Numbered from the stretch's first letter, positions 32,560-44,979 are shown. The stretch: DNA of 64,000 bases from Diphasiastrum complanatum (GCA_029204225.1 CM055107.1:1548128-1612127), one strand, 5' to 3'. Program-made: numbers and translations. The notes: generated by a model not told the origin, from the sequence alone.

Positions 32560-32990
32560 CAAGATTAGATCTATGCTTGATGAAAGCACTTCTGCTCAAA
32601 GGCTTGGTGAGTAGATCGGCAATACAAGAGGACGAGTTGACATGCTCCAAATAGATTTCTCCTCCAATAAGCTTTTTCTCTCACAAAATGTGTGCCACTT
32701 CTATGTGCTTGCTTCTTGCATGAAATATGAGATTATTGGCAAGAGCTTGGGCCGAGATGTTATCACACTTGATCATTGGTAGATCATCCTCCTTGATGCA
32801 CTTTAGTTCCATTAATAACCTCTTGATCCAAAGCACTTCTTTGGTAGTTGTGGTGAGTGCTTTGTACTCGGCCTCACATGAAGAGAGAGATATAGTATCT
32901 TGTTTTTTGGAAAGCCAAGATATTAGATTGCCTCCAAGAAAGATAGTGTATGCACTAATAGACTTTCGATCCATCTTGTCACTTGCAAAG
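32560..32990 (-). pseudogene. Copia H RNase H
   Basis: Frame with SISAYTIFLGGNLISWLSKK, QDTISLSSCEAEYKAL, TKEVLWIKRLLMEL and IFHARSKHIEVAHIL. The piece joining it to RT is shortened: about 100 bp expected between the SFCVHKLS block and YSDSDFASDK is missing at about 33020-33045, with a frame change. Confidence 0.85.
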
Positions 32991-33029
32991 TCCGAATCCG
33001 AGTAGCCAATAATGGATAGATCTTCACTT

Positions 33030-33785
33030 TTATAGTGTATGACTCAATTTGTGCACACAAAAACTAAGATCGGGCCTAGTAATGGTAAGCCAAATCAAGG
33101 AGCCTACAAGACTCCTAAAAAGTGTGATGTCCTCAAAGGATCTTTCATCACCTTTATTAGGATCTTTTACAATTTGCTCCATTGGAGTATCTATGCTCTT
33201 AGAATTTTCCATATGGAATTTTTTCAACATAGAGTGAGCATATCTAGATTGGCATATAAAGACATGATTTTCATAAAAATCAATTTCTAGGCCTAGGATG
33301 TAATGTATCTCTCCTAGATCTTGCATTTTAAACTCACATCCAAGTGCTAGCTTGGTTTCATCAACTAGCTTGATACAACTTCCACAAAGAATAATGTCAT
33401 CAACATAAATTAGAAGAATGACAATATTGCTATCAACAAACTTTAGATACATGGAAGGATCATAGTCACTAAGAGTAAATCCTAGTGAGATAAGAAAAGA
33501 GTTAAGTCTTGAATACCATGATCTTGGTGCTTGCTTGAGTCCATAAAGACTTTTGAAGAGCAAGCACACTTTGGACTCATCCTTGATGAATCCTTGAGGT
33601 TGTTCCATATAGATCTCCTCCTCAAGATAACCATTTAGAAAAGCATTGGATACATCTAATTGGAACACCTTCCACTTGAAAAAACAAGCAAGAGAAATAA
33701 GAATTCTTATTGTCACCATCTTTGCAACGGGTGCAAAGGTCTCCTCATAATAAGACCATGGATTTGAGCAAATCCTTTGGCACAT
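33030..33785 (-). CDS. Copia H reverse transcriptase
   Basis: Contains YYEETFAPVAKMVTIRIL, VFQLDVSNAFLNGYLEEEIY (first catalytic Asp), SLYGLKQAPRSWYSRL, LLIYVDDIILCG (catalytic YVDD) and MQDLGEIHYILGLEI, ending in the connection domain. It would copy the element RNA into DNA inside the particle. It overlaps the end of the upstream frame, and a one-base shift near 33750 separates it from the RT start there. Confidence 0.9.
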   Translation of the reverse strand: MCQRICSNPWSYYEETFAPVAKMVTIRILISLACFFKWKVFQLDVSNAFLNGYLEEEIYMEQPQGFIKDESKVCLLFKSLYGLKQAPRSWYSRLNSFLISLGFTLSDYDPSMYLKFVDSNIVILLIYVDDIILCGSCIKLVDETKLALGCEFKMQDLGEIHYILGLEIDFYENHVFICQSRYAHSMLKKFHMENSKSIDTPMEQIVKDPNKGDERSFEDITLFRSLVGSLIWLTITRPDLSFCVHKLSHTL

Positions 33786-36049
33786 AATCTTGCTTTATGC
33801 TTGTTGATGGTGCCATCATGATTGAGCTTGATCCGAAATACCCACTTGCAACCAATCACATGCTTGTTGGATGGAGGATCCACAAGCTCCCAAGTATTGT
33901 TGGTGATCAATGCATCATACTCTTGCTTCATGGCATCATACCACTCCTTGGTATTGAGTGCCTCCTGTACATTCTTTGGCTCTTCATGAGAGACATAAAA
34001 AACATAATTAGTGGAATCAAGATCCACTTGTTTGCCTTTGTCAACATATGAGAGCCTCTTAGGCTCGGATCTATCTCTCATGGATCTTCTTGGTGAAAAA
34101 ATCCGAGGAGAGTCTTCTTCAAATCTCGACCCCATCACATCATGATTGTCTTCAAAATCAATAATTGATGATGCATCCATAGATTTCTTGATCTCGGCCT
34201 CTTCAAATGATGAGTGTTGATCTTCATGAAAGACAACATCTCTACTTTCAATAACTTGAGAAGTAGAGAGTATAAAGACTCTATAGGCCTTCTTGGTGGA
34301 TGAGTATCCAACCATGATCCCTTTGCATGCACTAGGATCTTCCTTCTTCCTTGTTTCCAAGGGAATATGGACAAAGCATAAGCATCCAAAAACTCTAAGG
34401 TGATCAACCTTAGGCTTCTTCAAAAATAAGATTTCATATGGTGACTTTCCTCCAAGAGCTATATGTGGGAGCCTATTGCAAAGATAATTTGCACAATTAA
34501 TGGCTTCTCCCCAAAAATCTTTGGACAAAGATGCCTCAATTCTCATAGATTTTGCACATTCACATAGAGATCTATTCTTTCTCTCGGCCACTCCATTTTG
34601 AGATGGAGAGTAGGCACAAGAAAACTCTCTTTTAATGCCTTCAAGCTCACAAAAATCTTGAAATTTATTGGAGATATATTCACCACCTCCATCACTTCTA
34701 AGAGCTTTAATCTTGAATGAGAATTGCTTCTCTACATAAGCTTTGAAAATAAGGAAATGATCAAACACCATAGATTTTGAAGCAAGAAGATATATCCAAG
34801 TGAATCTTGTGTAATCATCAATGAAAGTAACAAAACAAGTGGCTCCTCCCTTGCTTTTAGTTGATGAGAAATGCACATCCGAGTGGATTAACTCCAAAGG
34901 ATGCTTGCTTTTGATAGAAGATCTTGTAAACGACTTTTTGTGAGATTTAGCAATAGCACAAGCCTCACAAGGCTTGATCTTCTTGGAGAATGACTTTGGC
35001 AAGCCAATAGCTTTGGATTCTTTGATCATAGAGAGCATGGATTTGTAGTTGGGATGTCCCAACCTCCTATGCCATAATTCCTCCATAGAGAGCTTGTTCA
35101 CAAGAGCAACATTACAAGCATTCACATGCTCATTTGGATCTAGTTTATAGATGCCACCAAATCTAGATCCTAATGCTAGTATCTCATCATTCTTCTGGAA
35201 AGTGCAAGTATCAACATTGAATTTTACATCAAGGCCATTATCAAGCAATTGGCCAACACTAATAAGATTCTTGGTAAGCTTAGGTACATAAAGAACTCTA
35301 GAGAGAGAAAGAACTTTAGAGGATGTAAGCTTCAAGGAAATGTTCCCTATGCCTTCAATAGGACATTCAAAATCATTTGCAGTGTATATTGATTTCTTCA
35401 CTCCATCATAAGGTGCAATAGAAGAGAAAGAGTCCTTGGAGCTACACATATGTGAAGAGGCTCCACTATCAATATACCATAGGTCGTCCTTCTTGAAAGG
35501 AGTAGATGAGAAACTAGAGACCATAAGAGATCCCTCTCCATCACTTGCAATAGTGTCTTCCTTCTCATTGGTAATATTGGCTTGCTTGAGTTGATTCTTC
35601 TTTTTGAAGCAATTGGTGGCATAATGACCTTTCTTGCCACAATAAAAGCACTTGATCTTCTTCTTCTTGAGCTTGGATGATGAAGCATTAGAGGAATCAT
35701 CTTCCTCCTCATCTTTGTCTTTGGATTTGACTTTGTCCTTGCTTGAGGATTGTTGATGTTGGTTCTTGCTCCTCCCTTTGTGCTTATCCTTGGCAAAGAG
35801 AGCTTTGCCATCATTATGAGTGAGAGAAAGCTTGTCCATCCTCAAGAGCTTGTACTCTTGTCTTGATTCTTCTAAAATTAGCACACTTTGGAGAGCCTCC
35901 AAACTTGGTAGCTCCTCCTTAATGGCATAGGATTGGACAAGGTTATCAAATTCACTTCTCAAGCCATTGAGAATGACTTGAACTAGCTCATTTTGATTGA
36001 TGGAATCACCAATGCAAGCAAGCTCTCTATGAATATCTTTTACTCTCAA
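33713..36049 (-). CDS. Copia H gag C-terminus, protease, integrase, RT start
   Basis: A 778-residue frame. In order: gag C-terminal half (LVQVILNGLRSEFDNLV), K/D/S-rich linker, CCHC knuckle CFYCGKKGHYATNC, protease WYIDSGASSHMC (intact DSG), pre-integrase LWHRRLGHPNYKSM and CEACAIAKSHKKSF, integrase core ELIHSDV, DDYTRFTWIYLL, LRSDGGGEYISNKF and NGVAERKNRSLCECAKSM (D,D,E complete), then VFGCLCFVHIPLE, RDVVFHED and the RT start GCKWVFRIKLNHDG. It is the best preserved retroelement protein in the window. It ends by frameshift inside RT. Confidence 0.93.
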   Translation of the reverse strand: MRVKDIHRELACIGDSINQNELVQVILNGLRSEFDNLVQSYAIKEELPSLEALQSVLILEESRQEYKLLRMDKLSLTHNDGKALFAKDKHKGRSKNQHQQSSSKDKVKSKDKDEEEDDSSNASSSKLKKKKIKCFYCGKKGHYATNCFKKKNQLKQANITNEKEDTIASDGEGSLMVSSFSSTPFKKDDLWYIDSGASSHMCSSKDSFSSIAPYDGVKKSIYTANDFECPIEGIGNISLKLTSSKVLSLSRVLYVPKLTKNLISVGQLLDNGLDVKFNVDTCTFQKNDEILALGSRFGGIYKLDPNEHVNACNVALVNKLSMEELWHRRLGHPNYKSMLSMIKESKAIGLPKSFSKKIKPCEACAIAKSHKKSFTRSSIKSKHPLELIHSDVHFSSTKSKGGATCFVTFIDDYTRFTWIYLLASKSMVFDHFLIFKAYVEKQFSFKIKALRSDGGGEYISNKFQDFCELEGIKREFSCAYSPSQNGVAERKNRSLCECAKSMRIEASLSKDFWGEAINCANYLCNRLPHIALGGKSPYEILFLKKPKVDHLRVFGCLCFVHIPLETRKKEDPSACKGIMVGYSSTKKAYRVFILSTSQVIESRDVVFHEDQHSSFEEAEIKKSMDASSIIDFEDNHDVMGSRFEEDSPRIFSPRRSMRDRSEPKRLSYVDKGKQVDLDSTNYVFYVSHEEPKNVQEALNTKEWYDAMKQEYDALITNNTWELVDPPSNKHVIGCKWVFRIKLNHDGTINKHKARLCAKGFAQIHGLIMRRPLHPLQRW

Positions 36050-36447
36050 AACATAACTAGATGCACTCTCATCACTCTTTTGGCTACTTTGAAAGATTTG
36101 ATTCCTAAGAGTGAGAAGCCTAGAGGTATTCTTAGCTCATAGATAGTCTTGAGACAATCCCAGGCTTCTTTGGCTGTTGTACAAGTACCTATCTCCCTCA
36201 ATATCTCATTAGAGACATTCATCTTAATGTAGTGGAGAGCCATCCTAGCTCTCTTTTTGTATTTTTGAACCTCTTGAAGAACTTGTGGTTCTTCTTCAAG
36301 GCCAAGAACTATGTCCATCACGTCTTGAAGGATCAAGATGGACTCCATCCTCATTTTCCAAATTGAATAATTTGAAGTGGTCAATCTTTCACTTGGTTCC
36401 AACAAGGATGAACCCATTGAAGACATTTGAAGTGAAGAAAACTCAAA
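36046..36447 (-). CDS. Copia H gag N-terminus
   Basis: Frame beginning at MSSMGSSLLEPSERL with NYSIWKMRMESILILQDVMD, RMALHYIKMNVSNEILREIG and AKEAWDCLKTIYELR, the N-terminal half of copia gag. After YELR near 36130 the frame is lost; the other half (LLTLRNQIF...) is in the next frame, so one indel splits gag. Confidence 0.85.
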   Translation of the reverse strand, partial: FEFSSLQMSSMGSSLLEPSERLTTSNYSIWKMRMESILILQDVMDIVLGLEEEPQVLQEVQKYKKRARMALHYIKMNVSNEILREIGTCTTAKEAWDCLKTIYELRIPLGFSLLGIKSFKVAKRVMRVHLVMF

Positions 36448-37170
36448 TGATGAACAATAAATGTTGTTACACACTTTCAATAGGATCCCATAATTGAGTA
36501 CTATCTCCTCCTATGAAAGATCTTGCAACCATTTGTGAATTGATTCTCACTAGCTACTCAAATCTCTCTAAAACAAGATCTATTTCACATCAAATGATGG
36601 AGTATAGGCAAAGTTAGGATCTAACACTCTTAGCACGTGTGAAATACACTAAGAAATCAAATTTGACTCAAATACAATGATATTGCATGAAACAAAATGG
36701 CTAAGATCTCAAAACAGTGCCTAGATCACATATAGATGAGATTGGCAAGCATACAACTGTGATTTTGGATCAACCAAGCAATCTCTTGACCAAACCAAAT
36801 GTGTCCACCCAGGTCTAGGTGCCCTACCTAACCCTCTTCAAAAGCTTATAACTTTTGATTGGCTCAACCAAATGGAATGAAACTGATTGCAACAGAAACT
36901 AGACAAAAATAGCTCCAAAACAAGCTATCAAGCAAGATAAATGGATCAAACATGAGAGAGAACTTCCAAACTGAAATTGGATGTTCCTCACACGTGTTTG
37001 AGCACCTGATTACATACAGTACCAGGTCAGACCCAATCAATGTCCTTTTGATCTCTTTTGATCCAAGATTGAACAAGATAGCTAGGAAAATGGGCCTTGA
37101 CAACTTCTAGCTCAAGATTGATGAAATTTTTTTCACTTAGATGGATCAAAATGCATGGTAACCTTAGGTA

Positions 37171-37183
37171 GGCTCTGATACCA
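37171..37183 (-). other. Primer binding site of copia H
   Basis: TGGTATCAGAGCC on the minus strand immediately after the LTR end: the standard plant copia initiator-tRNA-Met site. Confidence 0.93.
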
Positions 37184-37916
37184 TGTTGAATTTCACACGT
37201 GTGGACTGTCCACATGTACTTGTGATCTCCTAAGGTGTGTAGATGCACCAAGATCAAGACTAGATTGAGATTCAAGATCAATCTTGAATCCTATGCAAAA
37301 ACACACTACTACATGCATTCAATCACTTCCAACTCTCACTCACACGTCTGGGAAGTATTCAAAAAATAATCTAAGTAAAAACAAGCTGCTCTCCTCGGGT
37401 AGAGAGAGAAAATGCATCATGAGTTCTCGAGTAGAGAGAGAAAGCTAGAAATCCAATAACTCACTAAATCCATGAAATCACCAAATCAATTAGCTTCAAA
37501 ATGAGGAGTACTATGATACTAGTAGGTCCACGAGCTACCACTATGCTTAACTATGATTGGACCATATCTTGTCACCTCTTGATCCTATTGGATCATTGAT
37601 TCATGCACCTCTTAATTCTATTGGACTATATTCAAGCACACCTCAATTTCCTATTGGACCTCACAAGGTTCCACCTCTAAATCCTATTGGACCTCTTGGA
37701 ATTCATCAAACAAAAACTTTACACTTGTCTACACTCTAATTGGCAAGTGTTTAGCCTCTTACTCTATTTTGGCTCAATAGTGGCATTACAAGTGGAAATG
37801 CATAATTTGCCATCTATGCCAAATTTATTCCTATCAACATCCTACACCTAGATGCTTGATGTAAAAAACATAAGACCCCTATATCTAACATAGACAATCT
37901 TTTTCAATTCTTCACA
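37184..37916 (-). repeat. 5' LTR of copia H
   Basis: 733 bp, bounded by TGTTGAATTTCAC and AATTCTTCACA on the plus strand, adjoining the primer site. Confidence 0.93.
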
Positions 37917-38581
37917 ATAACTACAGTTTAGATTATACGTTACTATCCTTCAATGGACAACAAAATATGTGGTTGTTCCTTAAGTAACTAAGGGTTACAT
38001 ACGTACTCCATAAATGAAGCTATTGTTGTTTCATACTTTTATCAAAACATATAACTCAGTTGCTGGCGCATTCTGATTATGATTAGTATACCTCATGCTA
38101 TAACCAGTTTCGTTATCATACTTGTGAATGACTGCCCTTTCAAAGGGAATACTACTGTGTATTAGTACTAACAAATGAAACTTGCGCTCTCTGTAGCATC
38201 GAATATTACTATTATCTTCATTTTCGGTTAGGTTCGGCTTCGAGCCATAAAGCTCTAAGCGTTTGCACAGGTATGCACATTAGACCATTCGCTTCAGATT
38301 TGTATAAGCAGTGAACGGTAGGCTCTCCGTAAAGTACTTACTTTCGCTTTCAAAAAGGCTGACAATAACGTTATGAACGTTCTAAGACTAAGGAAGGCAA
38401 AGAGCACTCGAGGGGACTAAAACATGGCATCCTCACAAGAAACCACTGTTACAATCATCCAGGTAAGAATTTTCCGAACAATTTTCAGATTTTGCAAGCA
38501 TCACATATGCTCAAAAGGTAAGGTGTCTCTTCACAAATTTATTCCATTCTAGGTGACTATTAAAGATCCTAAATACAGAAT
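37917..38581 (+). mobile_element. Penelope-like copy 1, distal 3' tail, right of copia H
   Basis: Reverse complement of 58350-57696. Homology between the two ends at the same base (ACAGAAT at 38581 and 57696), so this is the true or common 3' end of the repeated unit. It includes an exon-intron-exon-like stretch: ATG at 38424, 13 codons (MASSQETTVTIIQ), a donor GTAAGA at 38463, an acceptor TTCTAG at 38552, then VTIKDPKYR. The same layout is kept in copy 2 (ATG at 57853). Confidence 0.75.
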
Positions 38582-39879
38582 CGATAATTAGCCATTAGGA
38601 TTTACTAAAAAACAAAATTTTTTCCGGTGAGTAAAGCCTAGAAGCTATTTGACTAGATAAAAAGTTGGCCAAGCTACTTTAGCTTATGCAACGTCCCAGA
38701 ATAAAAAAGTGAATTTCGTCGATTTTTTGCTTTGGGTAAGGCCTCCTCGTGGTGGAGGACGCAACTCATAGAACTGTGATTGGGCTGAATTCATGAGGAA
38801 TTCCGTAAGGTTTTTTCACAATTGACGAATTAGATTCGCTTTAATTAACTGCTGTGGGCAACCGAGAACAAAAATTCTTGGAATTTTTTTGGCCAAGGTG
38901 TCGTTTTTTCAAAATCGTGCACGGCCAGAAACGGCCTAGAAGCTAGAATGGAAAACTAAAATAGAACAAAAAAATTGTTTCTTGTAGTGCTTGAAGCCGT
39001 GGGCGTACCAACGCTATTTGTTGTTAAGAACAAGAAAAAACCGGTTCATTCTTTCCCATTTCTTAATCTGTCACTCAAGGCATGTATACTTTGATCCTTT
39101 AGGTGACCGTAAAGATTGTGAAGAGGGGCAAAAGAATGTATGAATTGTGTTGTTTTACGAAGTTGGCATTTGTTATTAATTCCCGAGAACTTCATATACT
39201 TGTATTTTTTTTCTGACACTTTGATCAGGAAGTGGAGGGTCTTCGTGGCGGAAGAACCTGTGGTATGGGACGCAGGCAATTCCAAAATGAAGATATGAAA
39301 CTAACTGGATCAGTTGGCCATGGTATGGCCCTAAGTCTTAGCGATGCCAAATATTATTGGTCATAAAACGGGTGTTCTGTCGGAAGTTTGAGATATTGGC
39401 CATAACCCCTTTATTGGATATCTCAAATTTACAAAACCGGAAACCCGGCAAGCTATTTCTTTATAAACGATATATTGGTGAATTTCTTAACACATTAGAT
39501 AACCCGATTTTTTGTGATTTCTTGGAAGGTAATTTTGATTACCCGTTGACCTAACGATGTTATGAAAATGGTTAATGAAACTGTTTTCTCTACTTGAATC
39601 TTCAAGAAATCCTTTTCTGATTTATGGGTTAATTCTCAAGCTTGGTAACAAAGAAGATCTTTGGTTTAGTCACTGTGTTGGGACATCATTGGTATTGGCT
39701 AACAATGATGCAACATTTCTTGGGCTTTCAAGATTTTCTCGTATCTTTTCTTTGAAAAGTCTCCTGAGCAAATCACGAATGATATGCACCCCTTGGAAAC
39801 TCGTGGCATTTCCTGTTAAAAAGGGGGAGAGGTAGGAAGAAAAGAGAGTTATCAAGGAGAAGCATCTGTCAGGGATTCT
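38582..39879. other. No gene seen; possible gypsy LTR remains
   Basis: AT-rich DNA. The stretch beginning CAACGTCCCAGAAT near 38690 resembles sequence found in plant gypsy LTRs, but no boundary could be set. An 86-codon frame at 39575-39835 has no recognisable motif. Confidence 0.3.
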
Positions 39880-41734
39880 AGGAGGAATCTGTTATAGATG
39901 ATGGACCTGTTTTATAAATCAGAAATGATAGGATATTCAGATGTTACAGAAATCCTTTATGGATTATAGTAGATTTCTGGTTTGAAGATTTAAAGGAGAG
40001 AAAAATTTAGAAAGTACTCTTGCAATAGGAAAGTAGCTGATTACAAGTCCGATTGATTTGTGTCAGAACTTGGTAATTCTATTACTAGATGGGGGTTTGT
40101 TAAAACATGTTCCTTGCTTGAAGCAATCAACTTGATCTTAGTGAGGACTGAGATCGGTGGGTTGATGCAAGGAAAGAAATCTGTGCTAACAATATATGCT
40201 TTTGAGTTAATCTCGGGTTGAGATTTTTGGATGTGAGATAACACTCTTTGAGTAGTATTCTCTCTTAGAGGATAACCAAGTTACAGGATTCTCGGTTATG
40301 AAAGTGTTGTGTACAGATCTGGAGATATCTGTAGAGATATGCTATGCAGTGAATCTTTGTGGGATCATTAAAACCTTTTGTACAAATTTTTAATCCTATG
40401 GATCTACAAAGTATTACATGAACTAAGTTTATTTGCATGCATAAACTAGTTGTTAGTACATAGGCATATTGATGAGAATTGTGTTTGAGACAATTTCTTG
40501 CTGGGTTATAGTAATTTCTCATTGAGAATTGCTTATTGACCTAGAATTGATTTAGAATCAGATTAAATGTGGTGTTTTGGTACCACACCGAGACATTTAA
40601 TTATTCTCTAAAATCTGATACACCTAACTGTGTCAGAAGTGCTACTTCTGAGTTAGTTATTGGAAATCAACAATATAATCTTAATTATGGATATCATTGT
40701 TGAGATGTATTGCTTATAAGGCACAACGTCTATGAGTCATTTTGGATTTGTTAACAGATGTGTGTGCATAGAATACACGAGAACTTTTTGGCCTTATCTT
40801 TTCCCATTTGGAATTGATGAAATGCTATCCCGAAAGACTCAAGAGAGTTGGATAGTTATGGGTTGCCAGAAGTTAGAACTTCACGTAATGTGGTTCCGGT
40901 AAATCTTAAGTTATTCTAGATTGGAACTTAAGTGGAAAATCTAGACATATTCTAGATTAAGACCCTAACTTTGGAATGACAATTTGTGCCATGTCTAAAG
41001 TAAGGGCGTTCTTGGAATTACAATCCTTTTATAGACACCGTGTGTGAGTTGGGAAAGTCTGAAAATTTTCAAATGGAAAGGACTTTCATGAACAACTCAT
41101 GTGTCTTTTAAGAATTGTAATGCACTCTTATGATTGGTATGATCTTGGGAATATGGAGAGTTGGGATTGGTAAATCATAACTCGGATTCTAGGAATTACC
41201 TAATTCATAGGAGAGGATAGTATTCATACCCTGGATAAATAAACAGGTTAGTGGAATTTTGGTATGATTGATCACCTTACCAAATCGACTATGTTTATTT
41301 GGGTATAGACCAAGAAGTTATAGACTGTCTGTTTAGGCTTTGCGGATTACCAAAATGAAATTATGAACATTCGCGATTTGAAGTTCACTGGTCGCTTTTT
41401 GGTGGCCGTATTTGCTAAACTAGAGATGACTCGGAACTTAAAGTTCTTCTAATCATTGGTAGTTGCCTTCTTTTATTGAGTATAGGACAAGAATCCGATG
41501 CATTATGATTGACGAATCATAGTTCAGATTCTAGTTATACTTGATCGGTTAAAAGAAGGATTACCTACAAGATCCAAAGATCAATTAAGATATCTATTCA
41601 TATTTTCATAGCATTCTGTTCGGAGAGGTAATCACCTTGATGGAGATTGGGTTACAGTAAGCATTCGGCTACCGGTTATAGCTCGTGCGTGCTTACGTAT
41701 ATTTTTAACTTATATCACCCATTGCGGTAGAGAC
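39880..41734. other. Hairpin-dense non-coding block 1
   Basis: No open frame, but many short perfect inverted repeats placed one after another. Examples: ATTAAATGT/ACATTTAAT (40562-40570/40593-40601) enclosing GGTGT/ACACC; CTAACT/AGTTAG (40624/40651) enclosing CAGAAGT/ACTTCTG (40634/40644); TCAACAAT/ATTGTTGA (40667/40696) enclosing ATAAT/ATTAT. It leads without a break into a gypsy integrase end. A second such block lies at 49.15-50.96 kb and shares the 16-mer ATGATTGACGAATCAT. Confidence 0.5.
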
Positions 41735-42300
41735 TCGGACGTTCAAAGTTCATAAAGTAGCGGATTTCCTACATGATATGCAGGAAATGCTACAGATCGC
41801 ACATGAGAATGTCTAGTGTACCCAGGATGGAGACCGACATTATGCAAGTCTGAAAAGATCACCGAGAGACTTCCAAGTGGGAGACTGGGTATATTTGAGA
41901 ATCTTGAAGGATTCAAGTGTAATGCATACAAACAAGCATTATAAGTTGTCCCCTAGATATAGAGGACTGTTTAAGATCTTGAAAAAGATCGGATCCTTAG
42001 CTTACCAATTGGAACTCCCGGATGGATCTCAAGTGCATCTCGTATTTCAAGTAAGCCGTCTCAAAAAGAGTCTACGTGAAGGAGAGCATCTTGGATCTGG
42101 AGATCGATTGGACCTGTTGGATGAATCATCGAGTGTGTCTCCACTTGAATCCGGAAAGATCTTGGAAACAAGAACTAAACGATTGAGAAATCGTATAGTT
42201 ACCAAGCATATGGTTTGATGGAAGGGATATATGGACGATGACGATTCCTGGGAACAGGAAGGAAGCTTAAGGAAGATCTTTCCCAGTTTTAAGTTCTGAG
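41735..42300 (+). pseudogene. Gypsy integrase C-terminus with chromodomain-like end
   Basis: The frame reads VADFLHDMQEMLQIAHENV, a stop, RSPRDFQVGDWVYLRI, YKLSPRYRGLFKILKKIGSLAYQLELP and SQVHLVFQVSRLKKSL, the GPY/F-type integrase C-terminal module, followed by ETRTKRLRNRIVTKHMV, a stop, WKGYMDDDDSWEQE, a chromodomain-like end. This is typical of plant chromoviruses. Two in-frame stops make it inactive. RT and the integrase core are missing; the hairpin-dense block stands in their place. Confidence 0.88.
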
Positions 42301-42311
42301 GACAAAACTTG

Positions 42312-42327
42312 AATAAGGGGGGAAGAA
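42312..42327 (+). other. Polypurine tract of the gypsy element
   Basis: AATAAGGGGGGAAGAA, directly before the LTR start TGTCATGCCC at 42328. This pair is the usual 3' end of plant gypsy chromoviruses. Confidence 0.8.
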
Positions 42328-43430
<1,103 letters not shown>

Positions 43431-43439
43431 GGATGAAGC

Positions 43440-43850
43440 ATGCCATCTGATGAAGAATTCATGGCATTTCAATCCCAGATGGGCTTCTCTCGTCCATCGT
43501 TAATGCATTTCACAGATGATTTTTCTTCAGTAGGTGGCCATAATATTGATCATCCGGATTTGGTTGCTGATGATGATGAAGAATCTGTAAGTGTTTTAAC
43601 CTCATTGTTTAAGAATGTTGTTATCTCCTGAATGTGAATTTTTTTTAACTCTTATTTTCTATTGCAGGATGCACTCATAATTGATGACTTTGATATGAGA
43701 CAAAGTGGTTTCAGACAACATGCTTCCTTGTTCTAGAGGGATAGTGGACTTGGCCACTATTTGAGACATTTTCTAAAGAATGAGACACTAATAATGGTTG
43801 TTAAAGCTTTATCATATTATTTAGGAGGACATAAATTTGTTAAAACAAGT
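43440..43850 (+). pseudogene. Two-exon gene fragment of unknown family
   Basis: Exon 1 (43440-43586, 49 codons) starts MPSDEEFMAFQSQMGF and ends in an acidic DDDEES at a GTAAGT donor. An 81-bp intron with a TATTGCAG acceptor leads to exon 2 at 43668: DALIIDDFDMRQSGFRQHAS, LF, a TAG, then in the same frame RDSGLGHYLRHFLKNETLIM and KALSYYLGGHKFVKTSK. The phase is kept across the intron. The family is not recognised. It abuts a Helitron remnant, so it may be a captured host-gene piece. Confidence 0.45.
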
Positions 43851-43854
43851 AAGA

Positions 43855-44800
43855 TCATTTTCGCAACCACGCTGTTGCACTATAAAATGTGCAAGCATCA
43901 CCAGGAAGTTGCTCAACAACTTTCGAATTGATCTCATCCATGTTTTCGTTCAACATGCTCAATATTGCACGGCTTCTTAAAAAATCAACATCCATGTAAC
44001 ATCGTGCAATATCAGGGAAAGTGAATGAAATCAATTCACACACATCGTGCGTCCTTAGACACATATACTATGGCAAAGAAATCAAATCCAAACCACGCTG
44101 CACGAATGTAGGCTCACGACCATCTCCAATACTCAACAAATACTCTACGAACCTCGACTGCTCGTTCCTATAAGCTCCCTCCACACCCATAACACGCATG
44201 TTCGTTGACAGTTTGTGCACCTCCATATATTTTCACAAATGCGAACACTTAAGTGAAGCGCTCACAATCTGTGCATGTCCCGTCATAAAATCGGGAGCAC
44301 ATGATGAAAATCACCACAAAAAACGATCGAAACTCCTCCAAACAGAGTATGAATACCCAATATGTCATGTAGAGATCGATCCACATACTCGATGACATAC
44401 TTATGTACCATGGGAGCCTCGTCCCAAATAATGAGTTGACATGCCATCAAAAGCTTACCTAACCGAGACTGTTTCGAGATGTTGCATGTTGAGCTTTCAT
44501 TCAATTCTGTCAGAGGAATCCTAAATCTAGAGTGCACGGTCCTACCACCTTTCATTAACAATGCAGCGATCCCCGACGATGCAACTGCCAATGCTATCCA
44601 ACCTTGTGCACGCACGCACGTACAACAACATGACACTATAAAGAAACGTCTTACCCGTCACCACCCGGACCATCTACAAAGATCACTCCACCCACTCTTC
44701 GTACCACATGCTCACGTATCACAGGGTCAAAAATCATGCGCTGATCCACATTCAATCTCTCAATGTCGGTCTCTACCTCTGAAAGGGTCTCATCGAGAAA
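43855..44800 (-). pseudogene. Helitron helicase (Pif1-like) part
   Basis: 44636-44283 encodes the Pif1-type helicase start: ALAVASSGIAALLMKGGRTVHSRFRIP, LIIWDEAPM (Walker B) and GVSIVFCGDFHHVLPIL. A Walker A-like TGKTFLY lies just upstream in a shifted frame (about 44650). 44064-43855 continues with ISFTFPDIARCYMDVDFLRSRAIL. These are the helicase motifs of plant Helitron RepHel proteins. Frameshifts divide it. Confidence 0.85.
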
Positions 44801-44979
44801 TATAGTGGAGAAAACTTGACATCGCTATCAAGAAGTGTGAAGCCAAAATTTGTCAACGACTTTCCCGATGCCTGCATGTGTGTCTCCACATCTAGAAGAG
44901 CCTATTACCACCACCCTCCATAGCCTCTTCTGCAATCATATATGGCCCCTTGTACACGTACTTGTACAAATACTTCACA

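Larger units (their letters stand above)
31770..37916 (-). mobile_element. Nearly complete copia element H
   Basis: LTRs at 31770-32506 (737 bp) and 37184-37916 (733 bp), highly similar, TG...CA, flanked by the perfect duplication ATAAC (31765-31769/37917-37921). On the minus strand the primer site and purine tract are in place, and gag, protease, integrase, RT and RNase H follow in Ty1/copia order. The coding frame has at least three breaks (gag near 36130, RT near 33750, RNase H near 33020), so it is not autonomous as read, although the similar LTRs point to a fairly recent insertion. It lies within Penelope-like copy 1, whose sequence joins without gap across the duplication. Confidence 0.95.
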
